This document shows, piece after piece, positions 10,319 through 19,579 of a stretch of DNA of 53,033 nucleotides (position 1 is the first letter of the stretch; every line of letters begins with the position of its first letter). Made by a program: the position numbers and the translations under genes. Source of the stretch: Hyphomicrobium sp. (GTDB taxonomy: Bacteria > Pseudomonadota > Alphaproteobacteria > Rhizobiales > Hyphomicrobiaceae); NCBI RefSeq assembly GCF_020852195.1, contig NZ_JADZBI010000027.1:1-53033 (forward strand), in the 5' to 3' direction. Below the pieces are notes generated by a model. The model searched no databases, had not been told where the DNA came from, and was given only the letters and a program-made list of their open reading frames with translations.

Positions 10319-10813
10319 TCAGCCGCCGGAACGCGGCTTGACGCTCGCGGGTGGGGCACCGAAGTCCTCGGCGGTGGCTCCAAACAGCTCGTAAGGCAAA
10401 TTGCGTTGCTGGCGCCACCAGTCCCAAGCGACGTCGGTCGGACCGATCGCGTACTCCACCAGAGTCCAGCCGTCACCGCCCTGCTGCAGCAGGAAGAGGT
10501 TGCTCTCCGTCTCGCGCATGCCCTGCGCAAAATCCTCGGCAAACTTCGTGCTGCGCCAGTCGATCGGAACACCGCCGGGCCGCTGCAGCTTGACGTTGTC
10601 GTAGGCCCACCCGTCCATGACGTTCAGTGTCTCGACCACGAACTCGACCGGCGCACCGACCTCCCTCTCGAACGTGGGACGGGCCGCATCGAGCAGTTGC
10701 GCCCGCAGCGGTGTGCCCTTGGGCGGGCTGTAGATATCGCCGGCTGCCGCCCCGTCGATCGCCAGGTCGGAAATCGACAGGCAGAGCAACAGAAGCAAGT
10801 GCACAACGCGCAT
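10319..10813 (-). CDS. Hypothetical secreted protein
   Basis: 164 aa from the ATG at 10813 (MRVVHLLLLLCLSISDLAID), which puts a signal peptide right at the N-terminus; a GTG 36 bp upstream would add 12 polar residues. The mature part starts near residue 23 and has an ordered look: PPKGTPLRAQLLDAARPTFE, FVVETLNVMDGWAY and FLLQQGGDGWTLVEYAIGPT, followed by tryptophan-rich WDWWRQQR. No cysteines, no metal motif and no family I can name. Codon use and composition are like a real gene, and the signal peptide supports export. Confidence 0.7.
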   Translation of the reverse strand: MRVVHLLLLLCLSISDLAIDGAAAGDIYSPPKGTPLRAQLLDAARPTFEREVGAPVEFVVETLNVMDGWAYDNVKLQRPGGVPIDWRSTKFAEDFAQGMRETESNLFLLQQGGDGWTLVEYAIGPTDVAWDWWRQQRNLPYELFGATAEDFGAPPASVKPRSGG

Positions 10814-11163
10814 GCAGCCATCCGCAACGTCCGTTTGCGACGACGGCACTTTGCCCGCGTTCGCGGCAACCGTCGACCCGAGCGTCGGAATTCATGTGCG
10901 GCGACGCTGCACGGAGACGGCTCGGCGTAAGCCCAGCGTGCCTAAGGACAGGGCTTGGGCGATGACCTTGTGCAGCAATGGCCGGATCAGCGGGAAGAAC
11001 GGCGGCGCCGCCGTTTGATCCAATCCGGGACCTCGAAAGAATTGCATTTCGCAAGAACCGGACGCTCGTTTGTCCGATCCATGTTTTCTGCAACTTTATA
11101 ACAGAGAAAACTCGATGAGCCGAGAAAACGGCCGACGGCGTTTTCGCGCCGCGCTAATCTCGG
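10814..11163. other. Intergenic region, no gene seen
   Basis: About 350 bp between two minus-strand genes. The right part (11040-11160) is clearly richer in A and T than its surroundings, for example TTTTCTGCAACTTTATAACA near 11083-11102. Open frames here are short, arginine-rich shadows. It may hold the promoter of the 10319-10813 gene. I see no convincing hairpin, tRNA or repeat. Confidence 0.4.
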
Positions 11164-11370
11164 TCAGATTTTCGCGAAGCGACCGGCTGGACGGCAGGAC
11201 CACTTCTTCGCAAACCATTTCGGATTGCTTTCATTCCACTTCGCGATCTCGGCCGGGCTCATCATCATGCACATCATGGGGGTGGTGCTCTCGCCCATGT
11301 ATGTCAAAGAGACTTCCTTGCACCGCGAATGATCTTCCAGGAGGCAAACAGAGACGACCAGCTCCAGCAT
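11164..11370 (-). CDS. Small conserved cysteine-containing protein
   Basis: 68 aa: MLELVVSVCLLEDHSRCKEV, then SLTYMGESTTPMMCMMMSPA, EIAKWNESNPKWFAKKWSCR, PAGRFAKI. Two N-terminal cysteines nine apart (C9, C17), a Met-rich stretch with C34, and a WSCRP motif near the end. I recall small rhizobial proteins of about this size with the same CKxVxLTY...TPMxCM...WxCRPAGxxAKI pattern, so it is likely real although it is very short. Function unknown. It sits alone in an AT-richer patch between the hypothetical secreted protein and the di-haem peroxidase. Confidence 0.7.
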   Translation of the reverse strand: MLELVVSVCLLEDHSRCKEVSLTYMGESTTPMMCMMMSPAEIAKWNESNPKWFAKKWSCRPAGRFAKI

Positions 11371-11633
11371 TGCAAATCCCCAGTCTTCGAGTTGTCCGCT
11401 TTTTTGCGGTCCGAACCCTTCGGGGCGCGTCGTCCCTTTTTGCTTTTCTTCTTGACCTTAAGGTTGGCGGCGAATCGCAAACTGCACAAGAAGCATTCAT
11501 GTGCAAAGCATTGCCAATATCATGAGCTGCGGCGTTTCGGCATCAATGCCGCGGATCGCCCCGGCGAATAAATCGCGCTGAAAAACAACGAATTTCATAC
11601 GTGCAGCTCGGCGCAATAGCCAATTTCGTCAGC

Positions 11634-12728
11634 TCATTTTTTGAGCATGGGGCGAGTTGTCCCATCCTGACTGTGGCTTTTTTGTTCGCTCGATAAGGTT
11701 AGCAAGAAGGCAATCAATGCCGCTTTTTCGTCATTCGTCAGCGACAGGTCTCTGACCACGGTGGGTGCCAGCGAGGGCCGTACGATCAGGTCGCCGGCGT
11801 AGTGCTCCACCACGTCGTCAAGCGTCGCGAGCGATCCGTTGTGCATGTAGGGCGCGGTGTGTGCGACCTCGCGCAGGGACGGCGTCTTGAACTCCGGCAG
11901 GCCCGGCGAGCCCGGCGCCAGGGCGCCCCGGCCGAGGTCGCTGCCCGGCAGGCCGACGTCGTGAAACGCATCGTCGGTCAGGCGCCATCCGCCGTGGCAG
12001 GAGACGCACCCGCCCTTGCCGACGAAGATGCCGAACCCCTTCAACTCCGTCTCCGTCAACGCGGTGTCCTCGCCTTCGACCCAGCGGTCGAAGCGGGTCC
12101 GGGGCGAAACCAGGGAGCGCTCGTAGGCGGCGAGCGCCTCGATAACGGCGGCCTCGCTCACGCCCGAGGCGCCAGGGAAGGCCGCCGCGAAGCGTGCGCT
12201 CATCGCAGCGTCCTCGGCGAGCCGGCGCGTAATGGTCGCGAAGTCGCCGGCCAGTTCGTCGGGAGCGAGGATCGGCACCTTCGCCTGCTCGGCGAGGCTC
12301 GCGGCCCGCCCGTCCCAGAAGAAGGATGTAGCCCAGGCGAGGTCGTAGAGCGCCGGCGCGTTGCGGGCAAGCACCGCCCCGCCCGGCCCGATCGCGGTCT
12401 TGCGTCCATCGGTGAAAGCGCGCGCGGGATCGTGGCAGCTCGCGCAGGAGGCGCGGCCGGACCCGGACAATCGGACGTCGCGGAAGAGATCGTAGCCGAG
12501 CGCTGCTTTCATCGCGTCGGGCTGGCCCGCATCGGGGATCTTGCCGGGGCGAGCGAAGATGGCGCGCCACATGGCGTCACGCGCGGGCTCGCGGGCCGCG
12601 ACCTCGCGCACCGGCAGCTCTGCGTGGCCGGCTCGTCCTTGGCCGGCCGGCGTGAAGCTCCATGACGCCAGGACCAAGACAAGGACGGCAGTCCCGCAGC
12701 CCGGCCGGCAGCTTATCGAACGTTTCAT
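11634..12728 (-). CDS. Di-haem cytochrome c peroxidase/MauG family protein
   Basis: 364 aa from the ATG at 12728 (MKRSISCRPGCGTAVLVLVL), which opens with a signal peptide; an upstream ATG would bury it. Two haem c sites are visible: CASCH, followed by DPARAFTDGRKTAIG, and CVSCH, followed by GGWRLTDDAFHDVG. The spacing and the motifs NAPALYDLAW, FFWDGRAASLAEQA and FKTPSLREVAHTAPYMHNGS are those of the CCP/MauG family in the periplasm. Members either reduce hydrogen peroxide with cytochrome c or oxidise protein residues; no methylamine dehydrogenase gene is nearby, so peroxidase or an unknown role is more likely. It stands alone. Confidence 0.9.
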   Translation of the reverse strand: MKRSISCRPGCGTAVLVLVLASWSFTPAGQGRAGHAELPVREVAAREPARDAMWRAIFARPGKIPDAGQPDAMKAALGYDLFRDVRLSGSGRASCASCHDPARAFTDGRKTAIGPGGAVLARNAPALYDLAWATSFFWDGRAASLAEQAKVPILAPDELAGDFATITRRLAEDAAMSARFAAAFPGASGVSEAAVIEALAAYERSLVSPRTRFDRWVEGEDTALTETELKGFGIFVGKGGCVSCHGGWRLTDDAFHDVGLPGSDLGRGALAPGSPGLPEFKTPSLREVAHTAPYMHNGSLATLDDVVEHYAGDLIVRPSLAPTVVRDLSLTNDEKAALIAFLLTLSSEQKSHSQDGTTRPMLKK

Positions 12729-12998
12729 TGCGCGTACTCTATCGCCGCTCGGGGCACTGCGATGCACCGTCAAATGCCGAAACAAGCGGCACACCGTGGC
12801 CGCCATGGCACGCTCTGGCGGCGGAACGTGGGAGCGTGCCAAACGTCACTTGACCCCGACCCCAACCTCTTCCATCCCATAGTGGATCAATCTTAACAAC
12901 ATGCGGCTGCGACATTCTGCGGGCCGCGACCCAGGGAGCGTGAGCGGCTCCTAAGACGTTGTTAAAACGACGTTCTTCCGGCCGCTTTGAGGGAATTC

Positions 12999-13235
12999 AT
13001 GGCCATTGGACTCGAGGATGCACCGTCGGTGCAGGGGACGCTTGTGCGACCCGTGACCGCTGCATGGTTCCTCAAGCGCTCGCTGATCGGCATCGCCATC
13101 CTGATGGTCGCGATGGGCGGCCTTGCCTGGCTGACCTATGCCTCCATCGACCCCGACGGAGACGGTGAGCTCGCGCCGAAGGCCGCGAAGGCTGTCCGCG
13201 AGGTTCCTGCGCGCCTGACACCGGTCGATCTCTGA
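12999..13235 (+). CDS. Small single-pass membrane protein
   Basis: 78 aa from the ATG at 12999, which has GAGGG 5 bp upstream. A hydrophobic helix covers about residues 25-46 (LKRSLIGIAILMVAMGGLAW), followed by a short acidic loop (DPDGDGEL) and a basic tail. No family recognised. The gap upstream contains two TTAAC/GTTAA stretches at 12893 and 12959 but no clear promoter match. Confidence 0.6.
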   Translation: MAIGLEDAPSVQGTLVRPVTAAWFLKRSLIGIAILMVAMGGLAWLTYASIDPDGDGELAPKAAKAVREVPARLTPVDL

Positions 13236-13299
13236 TCGCGGGCGTTGCGCGCGGCGCGGTCCCTGACTAGCATTCAGGTGCCGTCCCGCAGATGCCCGC

Positions 13300-13336
13300 T
13301 TTCGAGCCGATGAGCCTCGAAGCGATCGTGGTCCTT
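13300..13336. repeat. Fragment of the ~100-bp palindromic repeat
   Basis: Bases 13318-13334 are identical over 17 bp (CGAAGCGATCGTGGTCC) to 31102-31118, the end of the full repeat copy at 31019-31120. The bases before it (CTTTCGAGCCGATGAGCCTC) look like a degenerate form of that copy's second hairpin. It lies between two small membrane-protein genes. Could be a chance match. Confidence 0.4.
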
Positions 13337-13365
13337 GCGAGACCGCTGCTCTGAGGGTCGCGCGG

Positions 13366-13716
13366 ATGTCTGCCTACGATCTCGTTCTTCTCATTCTCGT
13401 CGCCGGCGGCGCGTTCTACGCCGGCTATCAGGTCGGCCGCTTCAAGGCGCTCGCCGAGCAAGGCAGAGCGCGCCCGTACGGTGAGGCACAGCCGCTGCCC
13501 GGGCCCCGCGTTGACGGGCCCTACTCCGAGGCGACGTCCGTACCGTCGCGGCCGAGAGGCTCGCCGCCACCGGCCTCGGCCGGAAACGAGGACGGGACGT
13601 GGGGCGGGGCGCCGTCCGGGCGGACGCCGCCGCGGCGCTCGACCAAGCCGCCTCCTGCGGCGGCTGGCCTCATGGGCACGGGCGAGACGGAAAAGTCCGG
13701 CAAGGGACAAAAATAA
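13366..13716 (+). CDS. Hypothetical membrane-anchored protein with proline-rich tail
   Basis: 116 aa. An N-terminal helix (residues 4-22, [19 protein letters not shown]) is followed by a basic patch and a long low-complexity region rich in Pro, Gly, Ser and Arg. GAGGG lies about 9 bp before the ATG. Nothing links it to a known family; the hydrophobic start is the main argument that it is translated. It ends 70 bp before the RimK-like gene and may be co-transcribed with it. Confidence 0.5.
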   Translation: MSAYDLVLLILVAGGAFYAGYQVGRFKALAEQGRARPYGEAQPLPGPRVDGPYSEATSVPSRPRGSPPPASAGNEDGTWGGAPSGRTPPRRSTKPPPAAAGLMGTGETEKSGKGQK

Positions 13717-13786
13717 ATCCCAATTGAGCGGCCAGCCTGCCGCTCGCTGCGTTTCCACGGGTGCGATCCCTCACAGGCCCTCTCCC

Positions 13787-14695
13787 ATGCGCCTCGCCAT
13801 GCTGGCCCGAAATCCGGGCCTCTACTCGCACAAGCGCCTCGTCGAGGCCGCGGTGGCACGCGGGCACACGCTCGACGTGATCAACACGCTGCACGTGCAC
13901 ATGAACATCACGTCGAACAAGCCGGTGCTGCGCTACGGCGGCAAGTCGCTGCCGCTCTACGACGCGGTCATCCCGCGCATCGGCGCGTCGATCACCGACT
14001 ACGGCCTCGCGGTGCTCAGGCAGTTCGAGATGCAGGGCGTGTTTCCCCTGAACGAGAGCGTCGCCATCGGCCGCTCGCGCGACAAGCTCAGGGCGCTGCA
14101 GCTCCTCGCGCGCGCCGGCGTGGGCCTGCCCGTGACCGCGTTCGCGCACGGGCCGCGCAAGGCCGAGGACGTCATCAAGGAGGTCGGCGGGGCACCGGTC
14201 GTGATCAAGCTGCTCGAGGGAACTCAGGGCATGGGCGTCATCCTCGCCGAGACGGAAGCCTCGGCGAAGTCGATCATCGAAGCCTTCAGCGCGGCCAACA
14301 TCAACATTCTCGTGCAGCAGTACATCGCCGAGGCCGAGGGCAGCGACGTGCGCGCGCTGGTGGTCGGCGGCGAGGTCGTGGCCGCCATGCGCCGCCTCAG
14401 CCGGACGGGCGAGTTCCGCTCCAACCTGCACCGCGGCGGGCTCGCGGAGAAAACGCCGGTCAGCGACGAGGAACGCGCCACGGCGGTCCGGGCGGCGGCG
14501 GTGCTGGGCCTCAACGTGGCGGGCGTCGACCTCTTGCGCTCCAACCGAGGACCGATGGTGGTCGAGGTCAACTCGTCGCCGGGCCTCAAGGGCATCGAGC
14601 GGGCTACGAACGCGGACGTGGCGGGCGCCATCATCACCTTCATCGAGGCGGCCGCGGCCCATGGGCGCACGGCCACCAAGGGCGCCAAAGGGTGA
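13787..14695 (+). CDS. RimK family ATP-grasp alpha-L-glutamate ligase
   Basis: 302 aa from the ATG at 13787 ([20 protein letters not shown]), which matches the usual start of RimK. RimK adds glutamates to the C-terminus of ribosomal protein S6 using ATP. Visible blocks: N-terminal domain with [15 protein letters not shown], substrate loop [17 protein letters not shown]-grasp strands [15 protein letters not shown] and [20 protein letters not shown], and the metal-binding end [20 protein letters not shown] followed by GLKGIE. The zinc protease and RimB-like genes that often accompany RimK are not here. Target specificity is inferred from the family only. Confidence 0.9.
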   Translation: MRLAMLARNPGLYSHKRLVEAAVARGHTLDVINTLHVHMNITSNKPVLRYGGKSLPLYDAVIPRIGASITDYGLAVLRQFEMQGVFPLNESVAIGRSRDKLRALQLLARAGVGLPVTAFAHGPRKAEDVIKEVGGAPVVIKLLEGTQGMGVILAETEASAKSIIEAFSAANINILVQQYIAEAEGSDVRALVVGGEVVAAMRRLSRTGEFRSNLHRGGLAEKTPVSDEERATAVRAAAVLGLNVAGVDLLRSNRGPMVVEVNSSPGLKGIERATNADVAGAIITFIEAAAAHGRTATKGAKG

Positions 14696-14904
14696 ACGAG
14701 GATGGGAAAAGCCGGGCCAGCGCTCAAGTTGCAGTGGGCACTCCGGCCCGACGCTTGATCGCGCGCGGCGGCCTCGCTTATCCTCGTTGGCCGGCAGGGG
14801 GTTACCCTGTCCGTCCGGTTCGCGTTCGCACGGTGGCGTGACGCGATCCAGATCGAGGTTCGCGCGCACCCCGAACGCTCGAGGTCGGCGAGGATGGTTC
14901 AGGG

Positions 14905-15657
14905 ATGACGGAACAGCAAAAGCACTTTCCGGAATTCTATGTCACGACGGCGCAGCCTTGCCCTTACCTCCCGGGCAAACTCGAGCGCAAGCTGTTCACC
15001 CATCTCACGCACGACAAGCCGCTGGCGCTGATCGACAACCTCCTGAAAGGCGGCTTCCGGCGCAGCCAGAACATCGCCTACATGCCCTACTGCGAGGGCT
15101 GCCACGCCTGCGTCTCGGTGCGCATCCTGGTCGACGAGTTCGAGCCCGGGCGCACGATGCGCCGGACGCTGGCGCGCAACACCGACCTCGCCGCGCGGCG
15201 CGTCTCCGCCATTCCCACCTCCGAGCAGTACGGGCTGTTCCGCAGCTACATCGACGCCCGCCATTCGGACGGCGGCATGGCCGACATGAGCGTGCTCGAC
15301 TATGCGATGATGGTCGAGGACAGCGTGGTGCGCACGTTCCTCACCGAGTACAGGGCGCGGCCAGAGAACCCGCTCGAGGAGCATGTGGAGACGTGGCCGC
15401 TCGCGGGCGTCGCGCTCTGCGACCGGCTCTCGGACGGCATCTCGATGGTCTACAGCTTCTACGAGCCGCTCGAGGAGGATCGCAGCCTCGGCACCTACAT
15501 GATCCTCGAGCACATCGACTATGCGCGCCGGCTCGGGCTGCCGTACCTCTACCTCGGATACTGGATCGAGGGCTCGCGCAAGATGAGCTACAAGACGCGC
15601 TATCAGCCGCAGGAGCACCTCGGCCCCGACGGCTGGGCGCGCGTGACCGCGAAGTAG
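14905..15657 (+). CDS. bpt: Bacterial aspartate/glutamate leucyl-tRNA-protein transferase
   Basis: 250 aa. This enzyme adds leucine to proteins starting with Asp or Glu and so marks them for the ClpS/ClpAP N-end rule pathway. Conserved blocks: the opening QKHFPEFYVTTAQPCPYLPG, CEGCHACVSVRI with paired cysteines, the GNAT-like FRSYIDARHSDGGM, and near the end LYLGYWIEGSRKMSYKTRYQ then PQEHLGPDGW. Length fits the Bpt family. It follows the RimK-like gene after a 209-bp gap. Confidence 0.93.
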   Translation: MTEQQKHFPEFYVTTAQPCPYLPGKLERKLFTHLTHDKPLALIDNLLKGGFRRSQNIAYMPYCEGCHACVSVRILVDEFEPGRTMRRTLARNTDLAARRVSAIPTSEQYGLFRSYIDARHSDGGMADMSVLDYAMMVEDSVVRTFLTEYRARPENPLEEHVETWPLAGVALCDRLSDGISMVYSFYEPLEEDRSLGTYMILEHIDYARRLGLPYLYLGYWIEGSRKMSYKTRYQPQEHLGPDGWARVTAK

Positions 15658-15689
15658 AGCAATCGGCGCACGCCGTCAGAAGCAACGTC

Positions 15690-15713
15690 ATGGCCGCCCT
15701 CCGAGGCGGCCAT
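15690..15713. terminator. Perfect stem-loop between convergent genes
   Basis: ATGGCCGCC (15690-15698), a 6-base loop CTCCGA, and GGCGGCCAT (15705-15713) form a perfect 9-bp stem 33 bp after bpt. The gene on the other side is convergent, so it may end transcription from bpt. There is no T-run after the stem, so intrinsic termination is only possible. Confidence 0.45.
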
Positions 15714-15747
15714 CCAGGGGGCAGAGCCTGCTCGAGGTCGGCACGCT

Positions 15748-15785
15748 TGGTCCTGGATGACCGGGTCAAGCCCGGCCATGACGGG
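15748..15785. repeat. Short palindromic intergenic repeat
   Basis: TGGATGACCGGGTCAAGCCC followed by GGCCATGACGGG is a common alphaproteobacterial intergenic repeat, with CCGGG/CCCGG arms around TCAAG. It lies 27 bp from the end of the convergent hypothetical gene, next to the stem-loop at 15690-15713. Confidence 0.55.
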
Positions 15786-15811
15786 TTGGAGTGTTCTCCA
15801 CCCGACGGACC

Positions 15812-16321
15812 TTATTTCGTGAGTTCGGTGTCGAGCTTCTTGAACATATAGCTCCACTTCGATGCCTGGGTGTCGATCAGCACCTGCATAAGCCCGCGCA
15901 ACTCGGCGAGCATGGAGCAGTTCGGCTCGGCGGCGCTGGCGCCCTCCTGGCCCATGGACGAGATCGATGCCAGCAGCTCGTTGGTCTTGGTGTCGTAGAC
16001 CGTGATCTCGTTGTCCTTCACGAAGGGCGCGGCCTCCTTCAGGAACTGGTTGTCGTTCCAGCCGCGCTTCTCCTTCAACTGGCGCAGCTTGGCCTGGAAC
16101 TCGGGGCGGTTCTTGTTGTTGAGGTCGCGCAGGGATTCGGCCGCGTGATCAACCGCGCTCTCGAACTCGACCTTGGTGCAGGTTGCCGGCTCCGGCGGGG
16201 CGGCGGGCGCCTCCGGCGTGTCCTGTGCCTGTGCCGGCGGGAACGCGCCGAGCGCGGCGCCGAGTGTAGCGGCCAGTATCACGCCCAGGAACTTCGCCGC
16301 TGCCACGACCTTAGGTCTCAT
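15812..16321 (-). CDS. Hypothetical secreted protein
   Basis: 169 aa. Signal peptide at about residues 8-33 (AAKFLGVILAATLGAALGAF, cleavage after AQA). A proline/alanine linker (TPEAPAAPPEPA) leads to a mostly helical domain with FESAVDHAAESLRDLNNKNR and LRQLKEKRGWNDNQFLKEAA. Two cysteines, C48 and another near residue 134, could form a disulphide. No family recognised. It is convergent with bpt and lies 105 bp downstream of parC on the same strand. Confidence 0.72.
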   Translation of the reverse strand: MRPKVVAAAKFLGVILAATLGAALGAFPPAQAQDTPEAPAAPPEPATCTKVEFESAVDHAAESLRDLNNKNRPEFQAKLRQLKEKRGWNDNQFLKEAAPFVKDNEITVYDTKTNELLASISSMGQEGASAAEPNCSMLAELRGLMQVLIDTQASKWSYMFKKLDTELTK

Positions 16322-16426
16322 GTTCTTCCGCCCCGTCCCGTTTCCTACCGGGGCGCCAGGGCCGAGGCAAGACGCACCCGGCTTCCCGATCGCCCGCCGC
16401 CGCTCTTTTCAGGACAGGCGTGACTT

Positions 16427-18679
16427 TCAGCGGAAGGGGGGCCCGAACTTGTTGGAGCGCGGGAAACCCTTGGGGGCGAGGCGGCCGGCCTGGGCGCGGG
16501 TGCCGATCCAATCGCGAAGCTCTCCCCATTCGAGGGTAAAGCTGCGGCCCGCCGCATCCAGCCACGAGAGGCCCTCCTTCTTGTGGAAGACGCTCACGTC
16601 GGCCAGCGCGCCGTCCTTGAAGCGCTGCAGAATTGTTCCCTTGCCGCGGGTCATCTCGTTGACGTCGGCGAGCGGGAAGATCAGCATCTTGCGGTTCTCG
16701 CCGATGGTCGCGACGTGGTCGCCGTCCACCGGCACGCAGACGCGGGCCTCCTCGTCGGCCGCCACATTCAGGATCTGCTTGCCCTTGCGGGTCGAGGCGA
16801 TCACCTCGTCCTCGGGAACGACGAAGCCGTAGCCGCCGGTGGAGGCGACGAGCAGCTTGCGGCCAGGCTCGTAGACGAACAGCTCTGCGAAGTCCTGGTT
16901 CTCCTCGAGATCGACGATCAGGCGCACGGGCTCGCCGTGGCCGCGGCCGCCCGGGAGCTGGCTCGCCTCCAGCGTGAAGAACTTGCCGTTGGTGGCGAAG
17001 AGGACGAGCTTTTCGGTGGTCTGCGCCTTGACGGCCCGCTTCAGGCTATCGCCCTGCTTGAAGTCGAGCTTCGAGAGGTCGTCCTGGTGGCCTTTCAGCG
17101 CACGGATCCAGCCCTTGTCGGACAGGATGACGGTGATCGGCTCCTTCTCGACGAGGGCGGCCTCGAGATCGACGTCGATCTCGGGTGCGTCGGCAAAGCT
17201 CGTGCGGCGGCGGCCGAGCTCGGTCTTCTTCGAATAGCGCTCGCGCGTCTCGCGCACCTCCTCGGAGATGCGCTCCCACTGCAGCTCTTCGGACTTCAAG
17301 AGCTGCTTCAGCTCGCGGCGCTCCTTCGAGAGCTTGTCGTGCTCAGACTTGATCTCGACCTCTTCCAGCTTCGAAAGGCTTTTCAAGCGCAGGTTCAGGA
17401 TGGCGTCGGCCTGCACCTCGGTGAGCTTGAAGCGGGCGATCAGCTTGGCCTTGGGATCGTCCTCGAAGCGGACGATGCGGATCACCTCGTCGATGTTGAG
17501 GTAGGCGATCAGGTAGCCGTCGAGCACCTCCAGGCGATGCTCGATCTTCTTCAACCGATACTCGGAGCGGCGGATCAGCACCTCGATGCGATGCTCCAGC
17601 CATTGCTTGAGCACGTCGCGCAGCGACAGCACGTTCGGGATCTGGCCGGCCGACAACACGTTCATGTTGAGACCGAAGCGGACCTCGAGCTCGGTCAGCC
17701 GGAACAGGCTTTCCATCAGCAGCACGGGATCGACCGCGCGGCTCTTGGGCTCCAGGATCAGGCGCACCGCCTCGGCGGACTCATCGCGCACATCGCCCAG
17801 GAGCGGCAGTTTCTTCTCGGTCAGAAGCTCGGCGATCTTCTCGACCAGCTTGGCCTTCTGGACCTGGTAGGGGATCTCGGCGACGACGATCTGATAGCCG
17901 CCGCGGCCGGTGTCTTCCTTCTCCCACTTGGCGCGCAGGCGGAAGCCGCCGCGGCCGGTCTTGTAGGCCTCGAGAATGGAGTCGCGCGGCTCGACCAGCA
18001 CGCCGCCGGTCGGGAAGTCGGGGCCCGGGATCATCTCGACCAGCTTCTCGATGGTCGCGTTCGGATGCTTGATCAGATGCAGGAGCGCCGCACACAGCTC
18101 GTCGACGTTGTGCGGAGGGATGTTGGTCGCCATGCCGACGGCGATGCCGGCGGCGCCGTTGGCGAGCAGGTTCGGGAACGCGGCCGGCATCACGGACGGC
18201 TCCTGCTCGCGGCCGTCGTAGTTGGGGCGGAAGTCGACCGTGTCCTCGTCGATGCCGTCGAGCAACTCGGCGGCAACGGTGGTGAGGCGGGCCTCGGTGT
18301 AGCGGTCGGCAGCCGGGTTGTCGCCGTCGATGTTGCCGAAATTGCCCTGGCCATCCACCAGCGGATAACGGACGGCGAAATCCTGGGCCAAGCGCGCCAG
18401 CGCGTCGTAGATCGCCTGGTTGCCGTGCGGATGGTAGTTGCCCATCGTCTCGCCGACGATCTTGGCGCACTTGCGATAGCCCTTGTCCGGGTCGAGGCCA
18501 AGCTCGCGCATGGCGTAGAGGATGCGCCGGTGCACGGGCTTGAGCCCATCGCGCACGTCGGGCAGCGCACGGTGCATGATGGTCGAGAGGGCATAGGCCA
18601 GGTAGCGTGTCTCGAGCGCGTCCTTGAGCAGGACGGGCTCGATGGGGCCGGGGCCAGGCAGAATCGGTTTGTCTGTCAT
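16427..18679 (-). CDS. parC: DNA topoisomerase IV subunit A
   Basis: 750 aa. With ParE it separates linked daughter chromosomes. The N-terminal blocks [20 protein letters not shown] and [11 protein letters not shown], the quinolone-region sequence [14 protein letters not shown], and RYTEARLT with the predicted DNA-linking Tyr127 are clear. I call ParC rather than GyrA because of the short C-terminal domain without a GyrA-box and the position at the end of the rpoZ-rel-...-recO block. In the quinolone pocket the position of E. coli ParC Ser80 is Gln and that of Asp79 is Asn. The CAP-domain gene starts divergently 178 bp away. Confidence 0.94.
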   Translation of the reverse strand: MTDKPILPGPGPIEPVLLKDALETRYLAYALSTIMHRALPDVRDGLKPVHRRILYAMRELGLDPDKGYRKCAKIVGETMGNYHPHGNQAIYDALARLAQDFAVRYPLVDGQGNFGNIDGDNPAADRYTEARLTTVAAELLDGIDEDTVDFRPNYDGREQEPSVMPAAFPNLLANGAAGIAVGMATNIPPHNVDELCAALLHLIKHPNATIEKLVEMIPGPDFPTGGVLVEPRDSILEAYKTGRGGFRLRAKWEKEDTGRGGYQIVVAEIPYQVQKAKLVEKIAELLTEKKLPLLGDVRDESAEAVRLILEPKSRAVDPVLLMESLFRLTELEVRFGLNMNVLSAGQIPNVLSLRDVLKQWLEHRIEVLIRRSEYRLKKIEHRLEVLDGYLIAYLNIDEVIRIVRFEDDPKAKLIARFKLTEVQADAILNLRLKSLSKLEEVEIKSEHDKLSKERRELKQLLKSEELQWERISEEVRETRERYSKKTELGRRRTSFADAPEIDVDLEAALVEKEPITVILSDKGWIRALKGHQDDLSKLDFKQGDSLKRAVKAQTTEKLVLFATNGKFFTLEASQLPGGRGHGEPVRLIVDLEENQDFAELFVYEPGRKLLVASTGGYGFVVPEDEVIASTRKGKQILNVAADEEARVCVPVDGDHVATIGENRKMLIFPLADVNEMTRGKGTILQRFKDGALADVSVFHKKEGLSWLDAAGRSFTLEWGELRDWIGTRAQAGRLAPKGFPRSNKFGPPFR

Positions 18680-18857
18680 AGGCGTTGGTTACTTCCCTGC
18701 CGGGCGGCGCTCAAGTGCAGGCGCGCCACAAGTTGCAGCATCCACAATTGCTTGCTGTTTATGCCCTCAAGCGGCCTCCGCGCAAGACGCGACGGCGCCT
18801 TGTCTTTGCCGCGGTCGGCGTCTTTCCTGACCGCGAACGCAACAAGCTCCGGACACC

Positions 18858-19565
18858 ATGCCCGCCGTTCTTCCCGACACGCCCGCTGTCGAAGCCCAGA
18901 TCATCGAATTCACCAACGCCTACCGCGGGCGCCAGAATCTCGGGACGCTGACGGCAAATCCCAACCTGACGAAGGCCGCGCGCACCTATGCGGCTTTTCT
19001 TGCCAAGAGCGGCCTTTTCTCCCACACCGCCGACGGGCGCGAGGCGGGCGACCGCATCACGTCGGCGGGCTATGCGTGGTGCCAGATCGGCGAGAACCTC
19101 GCCATGCACCTCGACAGCCGCGGCTTCGAAGCGCGGGCGCTGGCCGAGAAGTCGGTGGAAGGGTGGATCAACTCGCCGCCGCACCGCGCCAACCTGGTGG
19201 CGCCGCACATGACTGAGATCGGCGTCGGCGTGGCCCGCGCGCCGGACAAGGATCCGAAGTTCATCTCGGTGCAGCTTTTCGCGCGGCCGCAGTCGCTCTC
19301 CTACGAGTTTCAGATCTCGAATACGACGCGGGACAGCGTCGCCTACTCGTTCGGCGGCGAGGCGCACGAGATCAAGCCGCGCTACGCGGTGACGCATTCG
19401 TCGTGCAGCCCGGGCGAGATCAGCTTCGATAGCTTCGGCGGCGGGCTATGGCCGACGAAGCTCTCCATGCGCTACGAGGCGCGCGACGGGCTGCTCTACA
19501 GGCTCGAGCCGGACGCAGACGGCGGCGTGCGCGTCGCCGTGACGCCGATCGAGCGGGTCAGGTAA
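18858..19565 (+). CDS. CAP (SCP/PR-1) domain protein without visible signal peptide
   Basis: 235 aa. Residues about 10-140 are a CAP domain: EFTNAYRGRQNLGTLTANPN, FSHTADGREAGDRI with the conserved His, CQIGENLAMHL, and EGWINSPPHRANLVAPHMTE then IGVGVA. The C-terminal 90 residues are a beta-rich region of unknown type. A TGA in frame at 18828-18830 limits the start to ATG 18858, and nothing hydrophobic follows, although bacterial CAP proteins are usually exported. It sits between parC and recO on the opposite strand, breaking a block that is otherwise all minus-strand. Confidence 0.85.
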   Translation: MPAVLPDTPAVEAQIIEFTNAYRGRQNLGTLTANPNLTKAARTYAAFLAKSGLFSHTADGREAGDRITSAGYAWCQIGENLAMHLDSRGFEARALAEKSVEGWINSPPHRANLVAPHMTEIGVGVARAPDKDPKFISVQLFARPQSLSYEFQISNTTRDSVAYSFGGEAHEIKPRYAVTHSSCSPGEISFDSFGGGLWPTKLSMRYEARDGLLYRLEPDADGGVRVAVTPIERVR

Positions 19566-19579
19566 GCGGCTAAATCCAC

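Noticed and set aside
11304-11489. 61-residue lysine-rich minus-strand frame
   Set aside because: Overlaps the better supported 68-residue protein in another frame; no start signal or homologous pattern.
12893-12965. CtrA boxes (TTAA-N7-TTAA) before the small membrane protein
   Set aside because: TTAA occurs twice but never with the right 7-base spacing.
16583-19216. Very long open frame (877 codons) on the plus strand over parC
   Set aside because: Antisense shadow of a high-GC gene; no protein-like motifs, while parC is unmistakable on the minus strand.
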